Shown here: piece by piece, positions 50,162 through 58,336 of the stretch
Layout: each line of letters starts with the position of its first letter
Numbering within the stretch: the stretch's first letter is position 1
NCBI RefSeq assembly: GCF_014524565.1
Contig: NZ_CP060139.1
Location: 3,541,501-3,605,500 of the forward strand
Reading direction: 5' to 3'
From: Croceimicrobium hydrocarbonivorans
GTDB lineage: Bacteria; Bacteroidota; Bacteroidia; Flavobacteriales; Schleiferiaceae
DNA: 64,000 bases
Made by a program: the position numbers and the translations under genes
Notes under the pieces: model-generated
Seen by the model: the letters and a program-made list of their open reading frames with translations, nothing else
Told to the model about the DNA's origin: nothing
Databases searched by the model: none

Positions 50162-50934
50162 TGCCAATCCAACTTTTTCAGCTTATTTCTAAGTCAACTT
50201 TACTACTCTTAATACTCTTTCAATTGGGAGCTTGTCAAAATTCGAATAGCAGCTCGGAATCAAAGGAAAAGGCCATTGAAAAAGAAGAAGATTCATCCAT
50301 TGCACCAGCATTAGACATTACAGCGGCCATGCGTAAAGTAATGTGGAAGGGAGAGCTGGAGGCCAAAATTCGTTTTGATAGCCTTAATCTGGATGACTAT
50401 TATGGCCTGGGCCCCCTGGAAGGATTAGCCGGAGAATTAATGATTTGGAACGGCAAAGTTTGGGTATCTCGCTTTATTAGTGCCGATAGCATGCAGGTAT
50501 CTGAAGACCCTCGATCCGGTGCTCCTTTCTTTGTAGGCTCTCGTATCAAAAACTGGCAAAAAATTGAGCTGCCAACCTATATAAAGGATATCCATTCTCT
50601 GGAGAAATTCCTGGATGAGCAAGCTTATTATTCTGGTCAGCCCTATGCCTTTCGCTTAGAAGGCCGACTTTCTTACGCTGATATTCACCTACAAAATCTC
50701 AAGCCGGGCTCCAAGGTATCTTCACCCGAAGAAGCTCATGCTGGGCAGACTAATTATCAACTTGAGAATATCAATGCAGATATCCTGGGCTTCTATTCCC
50801 AAGAGCATCAAGGGGTATTCACCCATCATGATTCGCATTTGCATATGCACCTTTTATCCAAGGACCAACAGTGGATGGGGCATTTGGACTCCGCTAATTT
50901 TAATCAGATTATTTTATTCATCCCAGAGAGCTAA
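50152..50934 (+). CDS. Lipoprotein acetolactate decarboxylase homologue
   Basis: The 260-residue protein starts with a lipoprotein signal ending in LGAC (Cys28). The rest has the acetolactate decarboxylase layout: 'YYGLGPLEGLAGELMIWNGK' near 85 and 'THHDSHLHMHLLSKDQQWMG' with H-x-H and a later HLD at 'MGHLDSANF', the zinc ligands (His, His, His) of ALDC. ALDC converts acetolactate to acetoin in the cytosol in other bacteria. A periplasmic lipoprotein form is odd. It may act on a different substrate or be a repurposed fold. The start overlaps the previous gene. Confidence 0.75.
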   Translation: MELMPIQLFQLISKSTLLLLILFQLGACQNSNSSSESKEKAIEKEEDSSIAPALDITAAMRKVMWKGELEAKIRFDSLNLDDYYGLGPLEGLAGELMIWNGKVWVSRFISADSMQVSEDPRSGAPFFVGSRIKNWQKIELPTYIKDIHSLEKFLDEQAYYSGQPYAFRLEGRLSYADIHLQNLKPGSKVSSPEEAHAGQTNYQLENINADILGFYSQEHQGVFTHHDSHLHMHLLSKDQQWMGHLDSANFNQIILFIPES

Positions 50935-50974
50935 GATTTGATTTTGAGTATCTTGTAGTGGTAATTACAAAGGG

Positions 50975-51373
50975 ATGAAAGAAAGTGTTGAACTCCGAAT
51001 GATTTTTCCGGTTGGGGTGGAAGAATTGTTCGACTCCTGGTTGGATGGACCCAGGCATACTGCCATGACCGGTTCTCCAGCTACGGCCAGTGATGAGCCC
51101 GGTTTCGAGTTTCGAGCCTGGGAAGATTATATCCGCGGTCGAAATTTGGAAATAGTACCCTATCGCAAAATTGTACAAAGCTGGCGAACCACCGATTTTT
51201 ATCCGGAGGATGAAGATTCGCGGGTCGAATTGTACTTTAAATCGGTTGAAGGGGGCACTGAACTCCATTTACTCCATACCCATATTCCTGAAGGGCAAAC
51301 CCAGTATCTGCAAGGTTGGCAAGAGTTTTACTTTAAACCTATGCAAGCCTATTTTTCGGAGCGCAAGAAATAA
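50975..51373 (+). CDS. SRPBCC/AHSA1-like protein
   Basis: The 132-residue protein shows the START/AHSA1 pattern: 'LRMIFPVGVEELFDSWLDGPRHTAMTG', with 'W-DYI-GRNLEIVPYRKIVQSWR', 'RVELYFKSVEGGTELHLLHTHIP' and a C-terminal helix with 'W-E-x-YF'. This family binds hydrophobic ligands or Hsp90; no catalysis is implied. It is 40 bp after the ALDC homologue and 24 bp before the DUF4287 gene. Confidence 0.75.
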   Translation: MKESVELRMIFPVGVEELFDSWLDGPRHTAMTGSPATASDEPGFEFRAWEDYIRGRNLEIVPYRKIVQSWRTTDFYPEDEDSRVELYFKSVEGGTELHLLHTHIPEGQTQYLQGWQEFYFKPMQAYFSERKK

Positions 51374-51397
51374 GTTCAGAACAATAAATTCTTTTTT

Positions 51398-51940
51398 ATG
51401 GATCAGGCTTTACAAAGTATGATTGCTAATATGCCAGAGAAAACTGGTAAGTCTTTAGAGGAGTGGAAGGCCATTCTCGCTCAGGCCAATTTGTCGAAAC
51501 ATGGCGAAATGCTCAAGCTTTTAAAATCGGAGCATGGTGTTAGTCATGGATTTGCCAATACTATTGTTAGCCTGTATCGTCAGGATTCTGAAGAGGAAGA
51601 AGATTTAGTGGCTCTGCAATATCAAGGGAAGGAAAACTTAATGCCTATTTATGAGGCCATTATGCAATTCCTTCCAAGCTTGGGAGCTGATGTGAAAATA
51701 GCTCCGAAGAAAGGTAGTGTAAGTATAATCCGCAAACGACAGTTCCTATTGATTAAGCCTGCGACCAAAAGCCGGATTGACCTGGGCTTTAAGTTTAAGG
51801 ATCGGGAAACGGGCTCTAGATTAGGTGCCTCCGGACCTTTTGGTACCATGTGTACGCATCGGGTAATTATCGAGTCGCCCGAAGAAATAGATGATGAATT
51901 AAAAAGCTGGATTAAGGAAGCTTATTCCGAAAGCATTTAA
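51398..51940 (+). CDS. DUF4287-DUF5655 protein
   Basis: The 180-residue protein has an N-terminal helix bundle (about 1-65, 'MIANMPEKTGKSLEEWKAIL', 'HGEMLKLLKSEHGVSHGFANTIV') like DUF4287 and a C-terminal domain with 'YEAIMQFLPSLGADVKIAPKKGSVSI' and 'KSRIDLGFKFKD', typical of DUF5655. The tandem is common in bacteria; DUF5655 is found in predicted nucleic-acid or transport contexts, but no biochemical role is known to me. It ends with a 4-nt overlap with the convergent DsbA-like gene. Confidence 0.75.
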   Translation: MDQALQSMIANMPEKTGKSLEEWKAILAQANLSKHGEMLKLLKSEHGVSHGFANTIVSLYRQDSEEEEDLVALQYQGKENLMPIYEAIMQFLPSLGADVKIAPKKGSVSIIRKRQFLLIKPATKSRIDLGFKFKDRETGSRLGASGPFGTMCTHRVIIESPEEIDDELKSWIKEAYSESI

Positions 51941-52572
51941 ACTAATTCCTGAATCTTTTTCAGGTTTTCATCCAATTGCTCGCGCGAAACATATCCACGC
52001 GCTAATAAATAGGCTTTGTCTTTATCTTGATACACTACGGTTGGGAAACCGGTGATGCCCCATTGTTTTACTACCTCAAATTCTTTTTGAACCAATTCCA
52101 GTCGTTCTTTGTCGACCATTAGTTTCATAAAGTCTTCGCTGTTCATTCCAAAGTCTTCGGCGCAGTGGCCATAAGTAGCAGCTTGAGCAGGAGGGAGACC
52201 TTCTTGATAAAAGGCTTCTTGCATACGCTTGGCAAAGGCCATGGCATTATCCGGCTGATAAGTGCGCAGGGTGGCCAAAGCCAGGGCACCGGGTAAAGAG
52301 CTCAATTGCGCTTCCCCTTTATCCAGCATTTCATAGAATGCAGCACTAAAAGGTCTACCGCTCATTTCTTCCACGCGCTTAAAACCCTCCTTAACGGCAT
52401 CCGGTAAATCACCTATAGCTCCTTCACGTTCGCCTAATACCATACCGCCGCTCATAATGCGGAAGTCGATACTGTCTTTATGATCTTCATGAAATTGATG
52501 CATGGTTTCGCTAAATCCATAGCACCATGAACAAAGAACATCAAACACATAATATACTACCGGTCTTTCCAT
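51937..52572 (-). CDS. DsbA-family thioredoxin-fold protein (FrnE-like)
   Basis: In the 211-residue protein, the active-site-like 'DVLCSWCYGF' (CxxC: C14-SW-C17) follows a beta strand, and 'GITGFPTVVYQDKDKAYL' supplies the cis-Pro loop. There is no signal peptide, so it is cytosolic, as in FrnE-type DsbA relatives. It could reduce or form disulfides, or act as a thiol oxidoreductase in the stress response. Its 3' end overlaps the DUF5655 gene by 4 nt. Confidence 0.8.
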   Translation of the reverse strand: MERPVVYYVFDVLCSWCYGFSETMHQFHEDHKDSIDFRIMSGGMVLGEREGAIGDLPDAVKEGFKRVEEMSGRPFSAAFYEMLDKGEAQLSSLPGALALATLRTYQPDNAMAFAKRMQEAFYQEGLPPAQAATYGHCAEDFGMNSEDFMKLMVDKERLELVQKEFEVVKQWGITGFPTVVYQDKDKAYLLARGYVSREQLDENLKKIQELV

Positions 52573-52648
52573 GCTTCTTAATTGTGGCGCAAAATTACAT
52601 AAGTCCGAAGGCTCTGCAATCTTGATTGACGCTGTCTATACGACTATA

Positions 52649-52852
52649 TTAAAGACCGAGGTCTTTGATTACGGTTCCGACCTCTTTTTCAGTGTCTCTT
52701 AATTTATCATGACAGAATTTAAGCAGCTCTGAGGCACGCTTCACCTTTTCGCTTAAGCTGTCAACGGAGATTTCCTCATTTTGCAAGGCCGACATAATCC
52801 TTTGCAATTCTTCAAAGGCCGATTCGTAATTGAGTTCTTGAGCTTCACTCAT
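52649..52852 (-). CDS. xseB: Exodeoxyribonuclease VII small subunit
   Basis: The 67-residue, all-helical protein has 'YESAFEELQRIMSALQNEEISVDSL' and 'KRASELLKFCHDKL', the XseB pattern. It forms exonuclease VII with XseA, degrading single-stranded DNA in both directions. It overlaps the end of xseA by 8 nt on the same strand, so the two are coupled. The size is typical. Confidence 0.88.
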   Translation of the reverse strand: MSEAQELNYESAFEELQRIMSALQNEEISVDSLSEKVKRASELLKFCHDKLRDTEKEVGTVIKDLGL

Positions 52853-54230
52853 TTTTCAGAATTTTTACAATTTTAGATTCCAATTGCCCATCCTGCAATT
52901 GGGTTTGGAGTAGATCACCCTCTGCCAAGCCCTCCACGGTTTTTAGGCTTTTTGTGCCCTTTCGGGTGATGGAATATCCCCGTTCTAAAGTACGTTCCGG
53001 TCTCAAGAGATCGAGGCGTTCGGAAAGGTTCAATAGATCTTTTTGAATGCGCAGTAATTGCTGCTCTCCATCGCGACTTAAACGAAGATTAAGATCCTGC
53101 AATTTCTCCCGTTGCCGGCGAATCAAGGCTGGAGCTTGCTCCTTTAGCTGACTCTGAAATCGCTCCAGGATTCTTTCATTTTCACGAAGACCTTGCGCAC
53201 TTAGGCGAACCAGCGCTCCACCACTTAAGTGAATTTCACCCCTTTGTCGACGAATTTGACTCAAGGGTAAGAGTTGCAATTTCTCCCGAAAGGAGAGGAG
53301 GATTTGATCTTCTAATTTGATCAGGTCCTTGCATTTATGTTGCAGCAGTTCGGCCAATTGTTGTAGATCCCCTTCAAAAGCCGCCATTTTATCCAAAAGA
53401 TAATCCGCTAGGGCCGTCGGGGTTTTATGCGCTTTTTGGGCGGTGAGGTCAATAACGGTCCAGTCGCTTTCATGGCCAATTCCCGTATGCACCGGAATCG
53501 GGATTTCGGCTACTGTTCTACAGAGTTCTTCATCATTAAAAGCATCTAAATCCAGTTTTGAGCCACCACCACGAATCAGCACTATAAGATCATAATTCTC
53601 ATAAGGAATCTGTTTAAGGCGAGCGCTTATCTGGCTGGCGGCTCCGCTTCCTTGCACCGGAACCGGGTAGAGGTCAGTTTGCAAGCGATAGCCAAATTCA
53701 TTTTCCTTTAAATGCTGAACAAAGTCTTGATAGGCTGCCGCTTCGGCCGAACTAAGCACGGCAATATTTTGGAAAACCATTTTAGGACTCAGCTTTTTTT
53801 GTTGGTCGAGCAGGCCTTCAGCCTTCAATCGCTCCAGAGTCTGGCGTTTGCGTTTTTCCAATTCCCCCAGCATAAAGCTGAGATCCAAATCCTTAATCAA
53901 AAGTTTGAGGCCGTAGACAGGATGATAATCTACCTGCACCTGCATCACCAATTCCTGGCCGGCCTTTAATAGTTGGCTAACCTCCGGACCATGCTTGGCC
54001 AAGATTTGCTCATAGTCTAAAGCCCAAATTACCGCCTGTATAGAAGCCAAACGGTTGCCATCGCGCTCTTGCACCAGCTCTAAATACCAATGTCCGCTGG
54101 CGGCTTGCTTTATTTGGGCGATTTCGGCCTTGAGCCCAAAAAGCCGGTTTCCGATTTTCTCTTGAATAAGGTTTCGGATCGACTGACTGAGTGCCAGTAA
54201 AGTATAAACTTTAGAGTCGGGCTGTGACAT
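52845..54230 (-). CDS. xseA: Exodeoxyribonuclease VII large subunit
   Basis: The ATG at 54230 (MSQPDSKVYTLLALSQSIRN) matches the family start; an upstream start at 54257 adds nine residues. An N-terminal OB-fold domain (about 10-110) is followed by the catalytic region with 'VIRGGGSKLDLDAFND' (here LIRGGGS, RGGG-x-x-x-DL), 'PVHTGIGHESDWTVIDL' and 'AHKTPTALA'. A long coiled-coil C-terminal part ends with 'LERGYSITRKGTK'. Residue count about 461 is normal. It processes ssDNA and mismatch intermediates in the cytosol. Confidence 0.93.
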   Translation of the reverse strand: MSQPDSKVYTLLALSQSIRNLIQEKIGNRLFGLKAEIAQIKQAASGHWYLELVQERDGNRLASIQAVIWALDYEQILAKHGPEVSQLLKAGQELVMQVQVDYHPVYGLKLLIKDLDLSFMLGELEKRKRQTLERLKAEGLLDQQKKLSPKMVFQNIAVLSSAEAAAYQDFVQHLKENEFGYRLQTDLYPVPVQGSGAASQISARLKQIPYENYDLIVLIRGGGSKLDLDAFNDEELCRTVAEIPIPVHTGIGHESDWTVIDLTAQKAHKTPTALADYLLDKMAAFEGDLQQLAELLQHKCKDLIKLEDQILLSFREKLQLLPLSQIRRQRGEIHLSGGALVRLSAQGLRENERILERFQSQLKEQAPALIRRQREKLQDLNLRLSRDGEQQLLRIQKDLLNLSERLDLLRPERTLERGYSITRKGTKSLKTVEGLAEGDLLQTQLQDGQLESKIVKILKNE

Positions 54231-54310
54231 TGGTGGCGAAGGTACTGCATATCCCAAGGAAATTTAAGATAGGAATAAGCTAAACAAGCTATTAACTTAA
54301 GGAATACTCG

Positions 54311-54318
54311 TACTTTTG
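54311..54318 (+). promoter_or_regulatory. -7 box for the SulP-cvfB transcription unit
   Basis: TACTTTTG matches TAnnTTTG exactly, 23 bp before the SulP ATG. It also lies in the region divergent from xseA, whose start is 81 bp to the left. Confidence 0.55.
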
Positions 54319-54340
54319 CCGCCTTTTATACAAAAGCTCC

Positions 54341-55933
54341 ATGCGCGAATTTATAGCCAAGCAGAAAGCCAATTTACAGAACGATGTTTTTAGCGGATTA
54401 ACCGTTGCCCTGGCCCTGGTGCCCGAGGCAGTGGCCTTTGCCTTTGTGGCGGGAGTTCCCCCGCTGGTAGGACTTTATGCCGCTTTCATGATCGGATTAA
54501 TCACCTCTATTTTTGGTGGTCGTCCCGGGATGATTTCCGGAGCTACCGGCGCTTTGGCAGTGGTAATGGTGCATCTGGTGGCTGAAGGAAATGCCATGGG
54601 TGGCGAAGGTTCCAATGCAGGATTGTACTACCTCTTTGCCACCGTCATTTTAATGGGCCTCATCCAAATGTTGGTGGGAGCTTTAAAGCTTGGCAAATTT
54701 GTGCGCCTAATTCCCCATCCGGTAATGATGGGTTTTGTAAACGGACTGGCCATTGTAATTTTCAAAAGTCAATTAGAGATGTTCACCCATCGAATAGCCG
54801 GCGAAAATGTTTGGTTGCAGGGTTATGAGCTGTATTTAATGATTGGCCTAGTGGTATTGACCATGGCGATCATGTATTTCCTGCCAAGATTAAGTAAAAA
54901 GGTACCCGCAGGCTTGATCGCAATTTTAGCGGTTTCGGCCTTGGTGATTTTCGGTGGTCTGGATGTAGCCACGGTAGGTAGTTTTATTCGCGATGGGGGT
55001 GGTGATGGTCTGAAAGGTGGCTTACCCGAATTCCAATCCGAAATTTTTACCACTATTCCCTTTAATTGGGAAACCTTGCAATTTATCTTTCCCTATGCCT
55101 TAGTTCTAGCGGCGATTGGATTGATTGAATCCTTAATGACCCTCAATTTGATCGACGAGCTAACCGAAACCCGCGGTAGTTCCAATCGGGAATGCTTAGC
55201 CCAGGGAGGTGCCAATATTGTAACTGGATTATTCGGTGGTATGGGAGGCTGTGCCATGATCGGTCAGTCTATTATCAATATCAAAGGCGGCGGAAGAACC
55301 CGCATTTCTGGCATCGTAGCGGCCTTAACCTTATTGGCCTTTATTCTTTTTGCCTCTCCACTGATAGAACTAGTTCCCATTGCTGCCTTGGTAGGAGTAA
55401 TGTTTATGGTGGTGATCGGCACCTTCGCCTGGAGCAGCTTCAGAATATTATTTAAGATTCCACTGAGCGATGCGATTGTATTAATCGCAGTTTCGGCTTT
55501 AACGGTAATCTTCAATTTGGCGGTGGCCGTATTGGCCGGAATTATTTTAAGCGCTCTGGTTTTCTCCTGGGAGAATGCCAAACGAATTCGTGCTCGCAAG
55601 CATGTGGAAGCCGATGGCACCAAGGTGTATGAAATTTGGGGGCCTTTGTTTTTTGGAAGTATTAGCGCCTTTAAGGCGAAGTTCGATCCGGCTGGAGATC
55701 CCGATAAGGTGGTTTTGGACTTTATGGAATCTCGGGTATCAGATCACTCTGCCTTGGAAGCATTGTTTACCTTAGTAGAGAAGTACCAAAGTTTAGGTAA
55801 GGAAATAAAAATTCGTCACCTGAGTACCGAATGTCAGCAATTGATGATTAAAGCCTCTCCTAAATTGGAGGCGGTAATTGAAGAGAATATTGATGACCCT
55901 CGTTACCATGTGATGGCTCAGGTGATGTCGTAA
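54341..55933 (+). CDS. SulP-family anion transporter
   Basis: The 530-residue protein has about 10-12 hydrophobic helices and 'VFSGLTVALALVPEAVAFAF' and 'GLYAAFMIGLITSIFGGRPG', the opening signature of SulP (SLC26) proteins. A STAS-like C-terminal domain (about 425-525) has 'VVLDFMESRVSDHSALEAL'. Bacterial SulPs move sulfate, bicarbonate, C4-dicarboxylates or other anions; the substrate cannot be told from sequence. No carbonic anhydrase or sulfate-reduction gene is adjacent. It overlaps cvfB's ATG in TAATG. Confidence 0.85.
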   Translation: MREFIAKQKANLQNDVFSGLTVALALVPEAVAFAFVAGVPPLVGLYAAFMIGLITSIFGGRPGMISGATGALAVVMVHLVAEGNAMGGEGSNAGLYYLFATVILMGLIQMLVGALKLGKFVRLIPHPVMMGFVNGLAIVIFKSQLEMFTHRIAGENVWLQGYELYLMIGLVVLTMAIMYFLPRLSKKVPAGLIAILAVSALVIFGGLDVATVGSFIRDGGGDGLKGGLPEFQSEIFTTIPFNWETLQFIFPYALVLAAIGLIESLMTLNLIDELTETRGSSNRECLAQGGANIVTGLFGGMGGCAMIGQSIINIKGGGRTRISGIVAALTLLAFILFASPLIELVPIAALVGVMFMVVIGTFAWSSFRILFKIPLSDAIVLIAVSALTVIFNLAVAVLAGIILSALVFSWENAKRIRARKHVEADGTKVYEIWGPLFFGSISAFKAKFDPAGDPDKVVLDFMESRVSDHSALEALFTLVEKYQSLGKEIKIRHLSTECQQLMIKASPKLEAVIEENIDDPRYHVMAQVMS

Positions 55934-56760
55934 TGGAATTAGGAAAAATCAATCAATTAAAGGCCGACCGTTTTGCTCCTCAAGGCCTGTATTTAGTGGA
56001 TGAGGAAGGCAATGAAGTGCTATTACCCAACAGTCGCTTGCCTAAAAAGCCAGAATTGGGAACCCAGCTGGAAGCCTTTGTGTACCGCGATTCTCAGGAA
56101 CGACTTATCGCTACCTTGGAGCAACCCACCGCCCAGGTAGGGGAGATTGCCAGTTTGCAAGTAATGGATGTGGCTCCCTTTGGTTATTTCCTCGATTGGG
56201 GTTTAGACAAACAAGTATTACTCCCTAAAAAAGAAGTGCGCCACGAATTGAAGGTGGGCGACTATGTGGGTGTATTCCTATATGTAGATACCCTGAGTGA
56301 GCGTATTACCGCTTCCGCTCGATTGGAGCGCCATTTTAACCATCAGATCGATCACCTTAATGAGCAAGATGGGGTGCAAGCTACCATCTTACAGAAGGAA
56401 CGACTGGGTTATTTGCTAACCTTTGGCGATCGTTTTCACGGGATGATCTATGATAATGAGATCTTTACGCCTCTTAAACCCGGCCAAAAAGTAAAGGCCT
56501 ATATCCGCAAGTTGCGAGAAGATGGCAAGGTGGATCTGATCCTTCAACCCGAAGGCATGGATCATGTAGAGCCGAGCGCCAAGGCCATTCTTGAAAAATT
56601 AGAAGCTGCTGGTGGTTTCTTGCCCTTCCATGATAAATCGGACCCCCAAGCTATTCAAGCTGAATTTGGCATGAGTAAGAAGACCTTCAAAAAAGCAATT
56701 GGCACCCTGTATCGCAAGGAGCTGGTTGTGATTGAGGAAGGGGGAGTTCGGAGGAAGTAA
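55933..56760 (+). CDS. cvfB: S1 RNA-binding domain protein, CvfB type
   Basis: In the 275-residue protein, S1-like domains are visible: 'VDEEGNEVLLPNSRLPKKPELG' (about 22-44), 'VMDVAPFGYFLDWGLDKQVLL', 'ATILQKERLGYLLTFGDRFHG' and 'VKAYIRKLREDGKVDLIL', followed by a winged-helix end ('FGMSKKTFKKAIGTLYRKELV'). This is the order of CvfB. CvfB affects virulence and RNA metabolism in staphylococci; here it is probably an RNA-binding regulator. It is translated together with the SulP gene. Confidence 0.85.
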   Translation: MELGKINQLKADRFAPQGLYLVDEEGNEVLLPNSRLPKKPELGTQLEAFVYRDSQERLIATLEQPTAQVGEIASLQVMDVAPFGYFLDWGLDKQVLLPKKEVRHELKVGDYVGVFLYVDTLSERITASARLERHFNHQIDHLNEQDGVQATILQKERLGYLLTFGDRFHGMIYDNEIFTPLKPGQKVKAYIRKLREDGKVDLILQPEGMDHVEPSAKAILEKLEAAGGFLPFHDKSDPQAIQAEFGMSKKTFKKAIGTLYRKELVVIEEGGVRRK

Positions 56761-57249
56761 CTGGATTAGGTTTTGGTCGCTGGTAGTATGTAGTTGGTAG
56801 TTGGTCGTTTGTGGGATCAGGCTTTCAAGAGAACTAATCTTTTAGCTCCGTGAGCTCTGTGTCCTCTCTGCCTCTGTGTTGAAGCAATCCAAGCATAGGA
56901 GCTTTTTTTATCTAACTAGTTATTTGTAGTTGGTAGTTGGTCGTTTGTAGTTGGTTTGAGACGATAGTAGATAGACTATAGACGGTAGATTTGATCAAAG
57001 TAGTAGTTGGTAGCAGGTAGCTGTAGGCTGGTAGTATGTAGTTTGTAATTAGTAGTTGGTGGGATTGGGCTTCCAAGAGAACTTATCTCTTAGCTCAGTG
57101 GGCTCCAATCCTCCGTGCCTCTGTGTTGAAGCAATCATTCTCCGTGAGCTCTGAGTCCTCTCTACCTCTGTGTTGAAGCAATCCTCTACCACACAGTCTT
57201 TGCGAACCTTAGCTCCTTTGCACCTTTAGCGCAGCGAGCGGTTAAAAAC
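56761..57249. repeat. Intergenic repeat region with several repeat families
   Basis: About 490 bp without genes, built from short imperfect repeats. Family 1 (GTAGTTGGTAGTTGG, with TCGTTTGT) recurs near 56790, 56926, 57003 and 57050. Family 2 is a 47-bp stretch at 56811-56857 repeated at 57059-57105 (core CAAGAGAACT, then TTAGCTC). Family 3 (CCTCTGTGTTGAAGCAATC) is at 56871-56889, 57118-57136 and 57165-57183; a wider 43-bp unit agrees at 41 of 43 positions between 56848-56890 and 57142-57184. A CTTTGCGAACCTTAGC stretch near 57198 recalls a widespread flavobacterial intergenic repeat. No ORF or hairpin with a poly-T end is evident. Confidence 0.8.
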
Positions 57250-58218
57250 CTAGCCCTTCATGCGTCTCTTCAACTCCCCGATGATCTTATCCGCATGCAC
57301 CCTCGAGTTTTCGATAAACCATTTATTGGTTTCTAAGCCCCCGCAGATAACCCCCGCCAGGAAGAGATTCGAAACAGAGCTTTCCATTGTATCTTCATCG
57401 TACAGCGGTTTATGACTGGCTTCCTCCGAGAATTCCAAGCCAATATTTTCCAGCATTTTGAAGTCGGGGCGATAGCCAGTAAGCGCCAGTACCGCATCAT
57501 TGGCAATCTCTTTGCTTTGACCTTGATGCTCAAATACAATATGGTCATCGTGAATCGCACTTAATTCCGCTTCGAAATAAGCCTTGATGGAGCCTTCTTC
57601 AATGCGGTTAATTACATCTGGGCGCACCCAATATTTAACCCGGGGTGAGATTTCACTTTCGCGGATGATCATGCTCACTTCCTTGGCACCTTTGCGATAC
57701 AGCTCCAAAGCAGCATCTACTGCGGAGTTAGCGGCTCCCACCACCGCTACCCGCAGACCAAAGTAGGGATGTGGATCTTTATAGTAATGCGCCACCTTGG
57801 GTAATTCCTCACCTGGAATATTGAGGGGATTCACCAAATCGTAAAAACCGGTGGCTAAAATCAGATATTGACTTTGGTAAGCATCTTTATCCGTTGTAAT
57901 ACTGAATCCTGCTTCGGAAGATTGCACATCTATCAATCGCTCTTGCAGATGAATATGAAGTTGATGCTTCATGCAAACCCGACGGTAATACTCCAAGGCT
58001 TCGGAGCGCGTAGGTTTGCTGTTTTGAGAAATAAAGGGAATGCCACCAATTTCCAGTTTATCGGCGGTGGAAAAGAAGGTCATGCTATGAGGATAGTGGT
58101 ACAGGCTGTTTACCAAATAACCTTTCTCAATAATCAGATACTTTAATCCGGCCTCTTGTGCCGCAATTCCGCAGGCCATGCCAATAGGGCCGCCGCCAAC
58201 AATAATCAGATCGTACAT
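57250..58218 (-). CDS. ypdA: YpdA-family bacillithiol disulfide reductase
   Basis: The 322-residue flavoprotein has N-terminal FAD motif 'LIIVGGGPIGMACGIAAQEAG' (split here to stay short: VGGGPIG) and a second nucleotide motif in 'VAVVGAANSAVDAALEL' for NADPH. No CxxC disulfide is present, as expected for YpdA, unlike thioredoxin reductase. 'YHYPHSMTFFSTADKLEIGG' is a YpdA-typical stretch. It reduces bacillithiol disulfide. It fits the YfiT/BstA-like protein at 46.8 kb and indicates a bacillithiol-using cell. It is divergent from the cytochrome-DUF3365 gene. Confidence 0.88.
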   Translation of the reverse strand: MYDLIIVGGGPIGMACGIAAQEAGLKYLIIEKGYLVNSLYHYPHSMTFFSTADKLEIGGIPFISQNSKPTRSEALEYYRRVCMKHQLHIHLQERLIDVQSSEAGFSITTDKDAYQSQYLILATGFYDLVNPLNIPGEELPKVAHYYKDPHPYFGLRVAVVGAANSAVDAALELYRKGAKEVSMIIRESEISPRVKYWVRPDVINRIEEGSIKAYFEAELSAIHDDHIVFEHQGQSKEIANDAVLALTGYRPDFKMLENIGLEFSEEASHKPLYDEDTMESSVSNLFLAGVICGGLETNKWFIENSRVHADKIIGELKRRMKG

Positions 58219-58313
58219 AATTTGAAAACCGCGTGCTTTTAAATTGGTTTAGGGAAGAGCAGACAAAGTAAAGGAATGTAACTTCTACCACCTTCTCCTT
58301 GGGCTTTCTATTG

Positions 58314-58321
58314 CATCTTTG
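58314..58321 (+). promoter_or_regulatory. -7-like box for the cytochrome-DUF3365 gene
   Basis: CATCTTTG matches TAnnTTTG except the first base. It lies 16 bp before the ATG at 58337. A TTG at 58319 that begins the longest frame overlaps it, so the later ATG is favoured. Confidence 0.35.
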
Positions 58322-58336
58322 TGCAAATCCTCATCC

